In this document: positions 6,211 to 13,384 of the stretch, one piece after another
Numbering within the stretch: position 1 is the stretch's first letter
Layout: every line of letters begins with the position of its first letter
NCBI GenBank assembly: GCA_947085305.1
Contig: CAMTVV010000128.1
Location: 1 to 20,116, forward strand
DNA from: JAMCQB01 sp947085305
GTDB taxonomy: Bacteria > Nitrospirota > Thermodesulfovibrionia > Thermodesulfovibrionales > UBA9159
Direction: 5' to 3'
DNA: 20,116 bases
Notes under the pieces: generated by a model
Seen by the model: the letters and a program-made list of their open reading frames with translations, nothing else
What the model was told of the DNA's origin: nothing
Databases searched by the model: none
Position numbers and translations under genes: made by a program

Positions 6211-7923
6211 ATGACAAAAGAAAACCTAAAAGAAGCCGCTCTCTTCACGAATATCGTCTATCGTCTTGATTATCCTGGAGATAAAATCTCACAAATCAGG
6301 AATAAATTCTATTGGGTTTCCGGAATTTTACTTGGCATCGTATTTCTTATGTCAATAGGGAGCCAGATTCTCAGTCATCATAATATCTTCTGGATCGATA
6401 CCTCTGTGCACTCTTTGCTTGAATCTTACTGCGGCATCATCTCTATTATTATCGCATATATTATATATCGGGAATACAAATCCTCCGGAAAAAGGAGTAA
6501 TCTTTTCCTTTTTCTCGGGTTCTTTTCGATGGGAATATTCGATTTTTTCCATGCTTATTCTAATTACTGCGTTACTCTTTTTGTCTGGTTCCATTCACTC
6601 AGCGCCTTCAGTGGTGGTGCATTTTTCCTATGGAGCGCAATTTCTGTAAAAAGCAGCACAAAGGATCCGCCATGGTTGCGACACGTATTTATTCTCTCCG
6701 GGATAACCATAACTATGGTTTCTGCAGTGGCAATTTCGAGCTTCCCTTCTTTTCTTCCCGGCGCTGTCATGATAGATCTCTCACACCATACCCCTGTCAC
6801 ATTCCCTATCAGGGGGGAATTTACTGGTTATCTGGTTGTAGTTAATATTCTCTCGTCCATTTTTTTCTTATTTTCAGGACTCAAGTTCTTAAGATATTTT
6901 AAGGTCACAAACGATGTGTTATTTCATATATTCTCGACTTCAGCTTTTCTTTTTTTTACGAGTGAGTTTCTGTTTGCTTTTTCAATACTTTGGGACGCCA
7001 GCTGGTGGTACTGGCATATAATAAAACTCATTATATTTGTGGGATTAATTTTCGGGCTTGCTCATGGGCTTACAAGAACCTTTAATGAGTTGCACGAAGC
7101 ACGAAGAAAATTGATCGGAACTGTGGAAGAACTGAGGCATGCATATGAAAACCTCAAGGATACACAAGAGGGACTTCTTGAGGCGGAGAAACTTGCTTCA
7201 ATCGGGAAAATGGCCGCCACGATTGCTCATGAGATTAGAAACCCTCTCGGTGCAATAAGCAATTCCATCGGCATTTTTAAGCGTCATAAGGAGCTTGTTG
7301 ATGAAGACAGGGAACTCATGGATATTGTTGAAAATGAGATTGGAAGACTGAACGGAATTATTACTGATTTTCTGAATTATGCCAAGCCTCCTCCTATAAA
7401 CAAATCTCTGACGGATATTAACATACTGCTTGATGAGACACTTCTTTTCTTTAGCAATAATGGCAATGTCTCTTCAATCAGAATTCATAAACACCTTGAC
7501 AGCGCCTTGCCCCTTGTGTTCATCGACCGGAATGCAGTCAAGCAATGCCTGTGGAATATATTCATCAACGCGATACAGGCCATGCCGTCCGGTGGGACTT
7601 TGACGGTGCGGACGCAGTGTCCGACAAGAACTGAGGGGAATGCGCATTGTGATGATGTAAGCATTATCATTCGTGACAGTGGCACGGGAATGACCGAAGA
7701 AACATTACCCAGGGCGTTCCATCCCTTTTACTCTACAAAGGCGAAAGGCACAGGTCTCGGGCTTGCAATAGTTGAGAGGATCATCAGGCAGCACGGAGGA
7801 CATGTTTCGCTATCGAGCAAAGAGGGCGAGGGGACGGAAGTGGAAATAACCATTCCTGTAAATCACGGGAGAAACGTAGTCGGTGAGGGAGCTGAGGATG
7901 TCGTCAATATTGATAGTCGATGA
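6211..7923 (+). CDS. Membrane sensor histidine kinase (NtrB-like core)
   Basis: A sensor kinase of about 570 residues. The N-terminal half holds about seven or eight hydrophobic helices and resembles MASE3-type membrane sensor domains (HSLLESYCGIISIIIAYIIY, then FFSMGIFDFFHAYS); this resemblance is by eye. A coiled linker leads to the HisKA box IAHEIRNPLGAISNS with the phospho-accepting His near residue 340, then an ATPase domain with the N box NIFINAIQAMPSGG, G1 DSGTGM, F box FHPFYSTKAKGTGLGLAI and a final GGHVSLSSKEGEGTE. The ATG at 6211 is chosen because of GAGGA at 6202-6206 and the promoter position; the ATG at 6184 would add nine residues. It overlaps the response regulator by 26 bases, so they form a cognate pair. 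The signal sensed is unknown. Confidence 0.92.
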   Translation: MTKENLKEAALFTNIVYRLDYPGDKISQIRNKFYWVSGILLGIVFLMSIGSQILSHHNIFWIDTSVHSLLESYCGIISIIIAYIIYREYKSSGKRSNLFLFLGFFSMGIFDFFHAYSNYCVTLFVWFHSLSAFSGGAFFLWSAISVKSSTKDPPWLRHVFILSGITITMVSAVAISSFPSFLPGAVMIDLSHHTPVTFPIRGEFTGYLVVVNILSSIFFLFSGLKFLRYFKVTNDVLFHIFSTSAFLFFTSEFLFAFSILWDASWWYWHIIKLIIFVGLIFGLAHGLTRTFNELHEARRKLIGTVEELRHAYENLKDTQEGLLEAEKLASIGKMAATIAHEIRNPLGAISNSIGIFKRHKELVDEDRELMDIVENEIGRLNGIITDFLNYAKPPPINKSLTDINILLDETLLFFSNNGNVSSIRIHKHLDSALPLVFIDRNAVKQCLWNIFINAIQAMPSGGTLTVRTQCPTRTEGNAHCDDVSIIIRDSGTGMTEETLPRAFHPFYSTKAKGTGLGLAIVERIIRQHGGHVSLSSKEGEGTEVEITIPVNHGRNVVGEGAEDVVNIDSR

Positions 7924-9277
7924 TGAAGAGGGAATGAGAAAGAGCCTTGCGATACTCTTCAAAAAGGAAGGGTACCAGGTATATCAGGCTGAGAGTGGAG
8001 AGGCCGCCATCGGGCAGATAGCGGAAAAGAACATTGACCTCATAATCTCGGATATGCGCATGGACGGGATGAGCGGAACTGATTTGCTGGAGCATGTTAA
8101 TCGCAAAGGGCTAAGAGTACCTGTGATCATAATGACCGCGTACGGCACAATTGATTCTGCTGTTTCGGCAATGAAAATGGGGGCGTATGACTATGTAACA
8201 AAACCTTTTGAATATGAAGAGATAGTTCACAGAGCCAGAAAAGCGATCAATATGGTCAAGACTGACCGCGAAATAGGGACGATGCTCCAGGTAAGGTCCA
8301 AAACGAAGGAAGATGACTTTTCTATGATTATAGGAAGAAGTCGTGTAATAGACGACATAAAGACACAGTTGAAAAAGGTTGCGAATACCGACCTCCCTGT
8401 TCTTATCACAGGAGAGACCGGAACCGGGAAGAACCTTATAGCAAAAGCGATACATCTCAACAGTTCAAGATATGCAAGACCTTTCACGTCGGTAAACTGC
8501 ACCTCCATTCCCGAGTACCTTTTCGAGAGTGAACTTTTTGGCCACACAAAAGGGGCGTTTACCGGAGCCGTTATGGAAAGAAAGGGCCTTTTTGAAGCTG
8601 CAAACAGTGGGACTATCCTCTTGGATGAGATTGGCGCTCTACCAAGAACAGTGCAGGTCAAATTGTTGGGGGTCCTTCAGGACAGCGTGATCAGGAAGGT
8701 CGGCAGCGATCAGGAAATCCCTATCGATGTGAGGGTGATAGCAGCAACAAATGCCGATCTTCTTGCTGCAACCAAGAAAGGGGAGTTTCGCGAGGACCTC
8801 TATTATCGGTTGAATGTGTTGAACGTACACATACCTCCCTTGCGAGCACACAAAGACGATATATTCAACCTTTCCGAACACTTTCTCTCCATCTGCAAAT
8901 CCAGGCAAAACAAGCAGAATATTATTGGCTTCGAACCTGAGGTTATGGAAAACCTCTATAACTATGACTTTCCGGGAAACGTAAGAGAACTCTATAATAT
9001 TGTCTGCCGCGCTGTGGCGCTCGCTGATTCTCATATTATCTCCTGTAAAGATCTTCCGATCACGTCATTAGACGCTTCACTGCCGGCTGTTGAAACTGCC
9101 GGGATAATGGATATGAAGGAGTGGAAGGAGTGGGAGAAGAAGATCATCATTGAAAGTATTAAAAGACACCCGAATAACCTTGCCGAGGTATGTAAAGACC
9201 TCAAGATAGGAAGAACCACTCTCTGGAGAAAGATGAAGAAATATCAAATAAGTTTTGAGCGCAGGAACGAATATTGA
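7898..9277 (+). CDS. Sigma-54-dependent response regulator (NtrC family)
   Basis: A three-domain enhancer-binding protein of 459 residues. The receiver domain has the acidic pair D8/D9 (ILIVDDEEG), phospho-acceptor D52 (LIISDMRMDG) and K102 (TKPF). The AAA+ domain has Walker A GETGTGKN (172-179), the sigma-54-contacting GAFTGA loop (219-224), Walker B LLDEIG and the FREDLYYRLNV sensor segment. The C-terminus carries a Fis-type helix-turn-helix (NLAEVCKDLKIGRTTLWRKMKKY region). ATG 7898 is preceded by GAGGGAG (7885-7891) and replaces an upstream GTG at 7883. With the overlapping kinase it should activate a sigma-54 promoter, and a near-perfect one lies about 480 bases downstream of its stop. 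Confidence 0.95.
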   Translation: MSSILIVDDEEGMRKSLAILFKKEGYQVYQAESGEAAIGQIAEKNIDLIISDMRMDGMSGTDLLEHVNRKGLRVPVIIMTAYGTIDSAVSAMKMGAYDYVTKPFEYEEIVHRARKAINMVKTDREIGTMLQVRSKTKEDDFSMIIGRSRVIDDIKTQLKKVANTDLPVLITGETGTGKNLIAKAIHLNSSRYARPFTSVNCTSIPEYLFESELFGHTKGAFTGAVMERKGLFEAANSGTILLDEIGALPRTVQVKLLGVLQDSVIRKVGSDQEIPIDVRVIAATNADLLAATKKGEFREDLYYRLNVLNVHIPPLRAHKDDIFNLSEHFLSICKSRQNKQNIIGFEPEVMENLYNYDFPGNVRELYNIVCRAVALADSHIISCKDLPITSLDASLPAVETAGIMDMKEWKEWEKKIIIESIKRHPNNLAEVCKDLKIGRTTLWRKMKKYQISFERRNEY

Positions 9278-9289
9278 TATGCATTCTAC

Positions 9290-9577
9290 ATGTTCAAGAA
9301 TGTCCTTGTGGCGTTTCTCGTCCTTGTTATTCTCTGTTCAATGCTCGTTCTCAGTCCCGGAAATAGAGAATGGAAAATGAGAGCTAATGCGTGTGGAGGA
9401 TGTCATAATAAATCAGTCTCCTGCCATATAAATCCTGATGTGCTTAAATTGGAGACAATGAAAACCATAAAAAACTTATGGGAAAATACTATTTTTCATG
9501 GTATGGAAATGAAAGAGCCTTTTGACCACGGAGCCTATTTCTCAGGCGGCTGTCTCTCTTGCCATCCGGACTTATGA
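9290..9577 (+). CDS. Small membrane-anchored diheme c-type cytochrome
   Basis: A 95-residue protein with an N-terminal hydrophobic helix (about 4-22) that either anchors it or acts as a signal peptide, followed by a short periplasmic part. It has two heme c motifs, CGGCH (35-39) and CLSCH (88-92), plus a lone SCH at 44-46 that lacks the first cysteine. H70 and H80 are possible distal heme ligands. It begins 12 bases after the response regulator, without a good Shine-Dalgarno, and likely shares its transcript. It does not match a named cytochrome that I recognise. Its place before a NosZ-like gene suggests an electron-transfer or redox-sensing role; this is inference. Confidence 0.8.
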   Translation: MFKNVLVAFLVLVILCSMLVLSPGNREWKMRANACGGCHNKSVSCHINPDVLKLETMKTIKNLWENTIFHGMEMKEPFDHGAYFSGGCLSCHPDL

Positions 9578-9630
9578 AAGCAAAACTTACCTGACTTCAT
9601 CATTGTAATCAAAACTACCGTTGTCTCATG

Positions 9631-9680
9631 GTGTTTCATTTGTTTCATTATGAACACGGAAAGCCTTTCCATAATGAAAC
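9631..9680. promoter_or_regulatory. Putative enhancer (upstream activator) repeats
   Basis: GTTTCATT occurs directly at 9633-9640 and 9642-9649 and inverted (AATGAAAC) at 9673-9680. The arms GTTTCATTAT (9642-9651) and ATAATGAAAC (9671-9680) are a perfect 10-bp inverted repeat. A second imperfect dyad, GTGTTTCAT / ATGAACAC, spans 9631-9657. These lie about 75-120 bases upstream of the -24 box, the usual range for NtrC-family binding sites, and their TGTTTCA/TGAAACA style resembles known sigma-54 activator sites. The adjacent regulator is the obvious candidate to bind. Confidence 0.6.
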
Positions 9681-9753
9681 GTCTGAATTCCAGCCCTTCA
9701 GGATTTCACGCAAAAAACGAGATTTGACAATCCTTCTTCACCAGGCTGCTTGC

Positions 9754-9769
9754 TGGCACATGGCTTGCT
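9754..9769 (+). promoter_or_regulatory. Sigma-54 (-24/-12) promoter
   Basis: The sequence TGGCACATGGCTTGCT matches the sigma-54 consensus TGGCAC-N5-TTGC(A/T) exactly. The invariant GG (9755-9756) and GC (9767-9768) are ten bases apart, as required. Transcription should begin about 9779-9782, giving a leader of roughly 110 bases ahead of the NosZ-like gene. Together with the upstream repeats and the linked NtrC-type regulator this makes a complete sigma-54 control unit. Confidence 0.88.
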
Positions 9770-9813
9770 TTCTATTCATGTGTGAAACAACCCCTTTAGA
9801 CAACTTAAAGAGC

Positions 9814-9834
9814 AAGGAGGTGAACTGTATGTAA
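9814..9834 (+). promoter_or_regulatory. Start-stop minimal ORF (ATGTAA) with perfect Shine-Dalgarno
   Basis: AAGGAGGTGA at 9814-9823 is fully complementary to the end of 16S rRNA and lies 8 bases before ATG (9829-9831), which is followed at once by TAA (9832-9834). A ribosome starting here would terminate without making a peptide. It sits inside the leader of the sigma-54 transcript, 58 bases before the second ribosome site (GAGAGGAGGT, 9877-9886) that serves the NosZ-like gene. It may influence leader stability or translation; no function can be proven from sequence. Confidence 0.5.
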
Positions 9835-9891
9835 AGATAGTACGAAAGTGGGTGGTCTATTTGCTGAACAAAAATTGAGAGGAGGTAGCAA

Positions 9892-11382
9892 ATGCGCTTC
9901 AAATCGAAAACATTAGTTCTTGTTTTGTTAGGGTTGTTAGTTGTAAGTCTTGCGGTGACTGCCCATGCATTCACTTTTGGAAAAACCAAACTCGGGAGTT
10001 TTTACGAAAGTATCGGAAAGTATATATTCCTCACGCCGGGGAAATTTGCCGGGACTGTCGCGGCTCATGATATGTCCACAGGAAAGACGCTTGCATGGAC
10101 GTCCTTTGTTAATTATGGTGATACAAACCCGATAATTCACCATATGGCCGCATTCCCTTCAGAAGACCCTTATAAAGAATTTGAGTTTATCGTAAATTCA
10201 CAGGGTGGGAAGAACCTCTTTATTTACGGCATACCGACGAAGGTAAAAGATCCTGGGGAAGGGTTCCACATCTACAGGATGAAATACGATGGGGTAAAGT
10301 TGAATCTGGTAGAAGACGTGGCCGAGACTACCGGACTGGGGCTCGGAGTCCATGTGACAATTTCGCAGGACGCGAAGAAGTTTGCTATTGGAGATGGTCA
10401 AAAGGACATATTCGGCATATTCGACAGGGCAACCTCCAAGGTTGATGCAGCGGTTTTCTTTGATTGGATACCGAATATCAATACCCTGAAGGAGGCCTGG
10501 AGCGGCGGCGGCAAACTTATTGTCAAGAAGCTGCATCCTGACCCGAAAACCGGCAAGTTTGACTACCAGGGTACAAAGGGCAACAAAATAGACTGGGAAC
10601 TTGTACCGGGCGGAGAGAATTTCCTGGTGGAGGGCAAGGTATCAGGCTCGAGGCCAACAAATGTTGTAGGTCTCGATGCTGTTCTCTTTGACCCAAGGGG
10701 CAAGTGGGCAGTAGCGGCTCTCAGAGTCACCGGCACGTCTATTGTATTTGATCAAAGCAACTGGGAACCTGCTGGCGCAGTGTTTTTCTCTACAAAAAAC
10801 AAGCCGGCGCAGAAACTGACAAAGGTGGACAAGGACACCTGGGAGATAGTAATTCCCAAGGTAGAAAATTACGGCCATCAGGCAGGTTTTTCACCGGATG
10901 GAAAGCATTTTCTCTTCATGGGCGCGATCATGGAGAACGCCATATACGTATACGACTCATCTGATCACGCGAACCCTATGAACTGGAAGCCGAAGGCTTT
11001 TGTAACAAAGCCGGAGTGGAGAGGCGCTTTCCCCCAGACCTTCCATATGGCTTTCACTCCTGATGCGAAGAAGGTCTATGTGGTCCTCTGGTGGCCATCT
11101 CCGACACCAAATGGCGTTGCGGTAATTGATGCGGTTAACTGGAAAGTTAAAAAAGAGATAGAGATCGGGCCGGACGTTCATACAGTCGCTGTAACAGGCG
11201 ACGGCAAACACCTTCTTGGGGTCTTTGGCGGTTATCAGAAGACAGCTTCCGGGATATTCGTCATAGACGCTAAGAAAGATGAGCTTCTGGGCTTTCTCCC
11301 CAACGCTCAGGGACCCCACGACTGCGTCATTGTCCCGAGGAACCTGAAAGAACTGGCGATAAGCCGGAGTCCGTCCACATAA
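9892..11382 (+). CDS. NosZ-like periplasmic beta-propeller lacking the CuA domain
   Basis: A 496-residue exported protein. Residues 1-26 form a Sec signal peptide with an AHA cleavage site and no twin arginine. The rest reads as a beta-propeller: repeated blade motifs such as HQAGFSPDGK, HMAFTPDAK and VHTVAVTGDGK. Seven histidines fall in the arrangement of the CuZ ligands of nitrous oxide reductase: the pair H83-H84, then H154, H329, H385, H430 and H476. Canonical NosZ has an additional C-terminal cupredoxin CuA domain; here the chain stops after PHDCVIVPRNLKELAISRSPST, so CuA is absent. Strong ribosome site at 9877-9886. NosL, FixH-like and ABC genes downstream support a copper enzyme. N2O reductase-like activity is a hypothesis; cytochrome d1-like or SBP56-like propellers are alternatives. 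Confidence 0.72.
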   Translation: MRFKSKTLVLVLLGLLVVSLAVTAHAFTFGKTKLGSFYESIGKYIFLTPGKFAGTVAAHDMSTGKTLAWTSFVNYGDTNPIIHHMAAFPSEDPYKEFEFIVNSQGGKNLFIYGIPTKVKDPGEGFHIYRMKYDGVKLNLVEDVAETTGLGLGVHVTISQDAKKFAIGDGQKDIFGIFDRATSKVDAAVFFDWIPNINTLKEAWSGGGKLIVKKLHPDPKTGKFDYQGTKGNKIDWELVPGGENFLVEGKVSGSRPTNVVGLDAVLFDPRGKWAVAALRVTGTSIVFDQSNWEPAGAVFFSTKNKPAQKLTKVDKDTWEIVIPKVENYGHQAGFSPDGKHFLFMGAIMENAIYVYDSSDHANPMNWKPKAFVTKPEWRGAFPQTFHMAFTPDAKKVYVVLWWPSPTPNGVAVIDAVNWKVKKEIEIGPDVHTVAVTGDGKHLLGVFGGYQKTASGIFVIDAKKDELLGFLPNAQGPHDCVIVPRNLKELAISRSPST

Positions 11383-11407
11383 CGACCGACCAAACAACTT
11401 AACAAGC

Positions 11408-11443
11408 ACTCTGCCTCCTGATCGTTCACACAGGAGGCAGAGT
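11408..11443 (+). promoter_or_regulatory. 13-bp perfect hairpin between propeller gene and ABC genes
   Basis: ACTCTGCCTCCTG (11408-11420) and CAGGAGGCAGAGT (11431-11443) pair perfectly over 13 bp around a 10-base loop. No T tract follows, so it is not a standard intrinsic terminator. It may stabilise the 3' end of an abundant first-gene message or attenuate the operon. The right arm contains AGGAGG (11432-11437), 17 bases before the next ATG, so any use of that Shine-Dalgarno would be masked by the stem. Confidence 0.75.
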
Positions 11444-11454
11444 AAACCCTAACA

Positions 11455-12687
11455 ATGAAAGAAAGAAAGACCAGCAATAAACTCTCTCTTATTTTTTTGG
11501 CATTCCAGAACCTGATGCGCAGAACCTTCAGAACTTCTGCGCTCCTGATTGCTATCGCTATTGTCAGCGGCGCTGTATTTTCAACATCTACGCTGATGTG
11601 GGGAGTTAACGACAGCCTGAAGAAGGGTTTGTCAAAATTCGGGGCAGATCTTCTCGTTGTTCCAAAGGGCTCGATGATAAGCATGAAGTCTGCGCTTCTT
11701 TCAGGTGAACCGTCTGTTTTTTATATGGAGAGGGACATACTCAGGACAATAGCTTCATTAAAGGGCGTGAAAAAAATATCCCCTCAGCTGTTCCTGACGA
11801 GCATAGATGGAGAATGTTGTGTCATAGGCAATGCCTTTATAATCGGTTTTGACCCTACAAGTGACTTCACCGTTCTTCCATGGATTGAGGAAAAAATTGA
11901 AGGCCCTTTCCAGATCAGTGACGCGATAATCGGGGGATTGAATACACAGAATGTGGGAGACACCATTGTCTTCTATGGACAGACGCTGAGGGTTTACGGC
12001 AAACTCGGAAGGACCGGCGTGGGGCTTTACGACAATGCTATATTTATAGACATAGAGCACGCCTATTCGATGGCAGAAAAATCGTATACAATCCCCAATG
12101 TAGCGCCGTTAAAACTAGTAAGGGGTCATATCTCTGCGGTCCTTATACAGCTGGAAGTCGGCGCAAAACTGCCGTATATTTCTTTTACGATCAGCAAAGA
12201 TCCGAACGTAAAGGTAATAACAGCAGGCAATATCATAACCTCTGTCAGGCAGAATCTTGTCGCGCTTTTCAGCAGCACCATTGTATTGAGTATAGTCCTT
12301 ATCATTGCGAACGCACTGATGATCAGCGCCATCTTCTCCACCATCATCAATGAACGGAGAAGAGAATTGGGGCTTTTGAGAGCCATAGGCGCACGAAAGA
12401 GCTCGATATTCAGACTGATTTTGTACGAGGCAGCCTTGTTGACAAGTATCGGAGGACTGTCAGGTGTAATCGTTGGGATTATTATTATGAGGGTTTATCA
12501 GAGAACAATAATCTTTAATCTCAAAGCGCTCAATATGCCCTATATATGGCCTTCTGTTACTGATATTGTAATGCTGGCTCTGGGCGCCATCGCTGTCTCA
12601 GTTCTGGTTGGTGTTGCAGGCACCTTTTACCCGGCGCTTAGGGGCAGTAAAATGCATCCCTATGATGCTATACGCGCGGGTGAATAA
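11455..12687 (+). CDS. ABC transporter permease, FtsX/LolC type (first)
   Basis: A 410-residue permease of the FtsX/MacB/LolC class: one N-terminal helix (about 27-48), a large periplasmic domain, and three C-terminal helices (from about residue 270). The coupling segment NERRRELGLLRAIGARKSSIFRLILYE is split over the membrane exit and is typical. The periplasmic part contains a vicinal cysteine pair (C121-C122, GECCVIGNAF) ahead of GFDPTSDF. The partner ATPase follows directly (TAA-ATG). Such transporters usually move lipoproteins or transmit mechanical force rather than import small solutes, which fits delivery or assembly of exported proteins. The ATG at 11455 has no free Shine-Dalgarno because the nearest lies in the preceding hairpin. 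Confidence 0.88.
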   Translation: MKERKTSNKLSLIFLAFQNLMRRTFRTSALLIAIAIVSGAVFSTSTLMWGVNDSLKKGLSKFGADLLVVPKGSMISMKSALLSGEPSVFYMERDILRTIASLKGVKKISPQLFLTSIDGECCVIGNAFIIGFDPTSDFTVLPWIEEKIEGPFQISDAIIGGLNTQNVGDTIVFYGQTLRVYGKLGRTGVGLYDNAIFIDIEHAYSMAEKSYTIPNVAPLKLVRGHISAVLIQLEVGAKLPYISFTISKDPNVKVITAGNIITSVRQNLVALFSSTIVLSIVLIIANALMISAIFSTIINERRRELGLLRAIGARKSSIFRLILYEAALLTSIGGLSGVIVGIIIMRVYQRTIIFNLKALNMPYIWPSVTDIVMLALGAIAVSVLVGVAGTFYPALRGSKMHPYDAIRAGE

Positions 12688-13362
12688 ATGGACAGCATGC
12701 TTGTGATAAAAGACATCTGGAAAATATACGATATCGGAGGTGAAAAGTTAGAAGCCCTCAGATCCGTAAACCTGGAGATAGAGAAGGGGAGTTTTATCTC
12801 GATCGTGGGGCATTCCGGTTCCGGCAAGACCACTCTTCTCAGTGTGATAGGGGGATTGACAGAACCAACAAGGGGGAATGTCTCCATAGAGGGAACCGAC
12901 GTCTGGAGCTTAAATGATGCCGGGCTGTCAGCATTGAGGAATGAAAAGATCGGCTTCATTTTTCAATTTGCGAGTCTCATTCCCACTCTGCGAGTTGTCG
13001 ACAACGTCGCACTCCCGGTAATTTTTCATAAGGATAATCATGGAGATGTCTATGGACGCGCTGAAAAAATCCTTTCTGCATTAGGGCTTTCAAAGAAATT
13101 GAATTCCTTCCCCTCTGAACTTTCAGGGGGGCAGCAGAGGAGGGTTGCCATTGCAAGGGCCTTTATAAATAAACCTGCGATAATCTTGGCTGATGAGCCA
13201 ACCGGGGACCTCGATGCACAGAGTGAATCAGAAGTGATGGACTTTTTTTCTGAAATAAACGAAAAAGAACAGACTACGTTTTTACTTGTCACCCATAATA
13301 TGGACCTGGCGGGTATGACAGACAGGATATATCATATGAGAGACGGCGCTTTATTGGACTGA
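12688..13362 (+). CDS. ABC transporter ATPase, LolD/MacB type (first)
   Basis: A 224-residue ATP-binding subunit of the LolD/MacB-like group, acting at the cytoplasmic face with the permease immediately upstream. Visible are Walker A GHSGSGKTT, the Q-loop FQFASLIPTL, signature LSGGQQRR, Walker B IILADEPTGDLD and the H-loop LVTHNMD. The start follows the permease stop without a gap, indicating one operon. It is closely similar in layout to the second ATPase in this cluster, but their sequences differ enough that this is an old duplication or separate recruitment. Confidence 0.93.
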   Translation: MDSMLVIKDIWKIYDIGGEKLEALRSVNLEIEKGSFISIVGHSGSGKTTLLSVIGGLTEPTRGNVSIEGTDVWSLNDAGLSALRNEKIGFIFQFASLIPTLRVVDNVALPVIFHKDNHGDVYGRAEKILSALGLSKKLNSFPSELSGGQQRRVAIARAFINKPAIILADEPTGDLDAQSESEVMDFFSEINEKEQTTFLLVTHNMDLAGMTDRIYHMRDGALLD

Positions 13363-13384
13363 CAGGGATAAAGGGAGGGGATAT

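Noticed and set aside
9628..9834. A 68-codon open frame upstream of the propeller gene
   Set aside because: It spans the operator repeats and the sigma-54 promoter, has no Shine-Dalgarno and its protein is not gene-like. Only its last two codons (ATGTAA) matter, as a start-stop element.
9892..11382. Selenium-binding protein / methanethiol oxidase (SBP56) identity for the propeller
   Set aside because: It shares a beta-propeller and an adjacent His pair, but the characteristic SBP56 cysteine motif is not seen, and the downstream NosL and the seven-His order fit a NosZ-like protein better. Kept as an alternative.
11408..11443. Intrinsic terminator after the propeller gene
   Set aside because: No T tract follows the stem, and the next genes are closely spaced and functionally linked, so a processing or attenuation role is more likely.
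11455..13362. MacB macrolide exporter
   Set aside because: MacB carries ATPase and permease in one chain and comes with MacA and TolC. Here the domains are separate genes and no MacA is present, so a LolCDE/FtsX-type call is safer.
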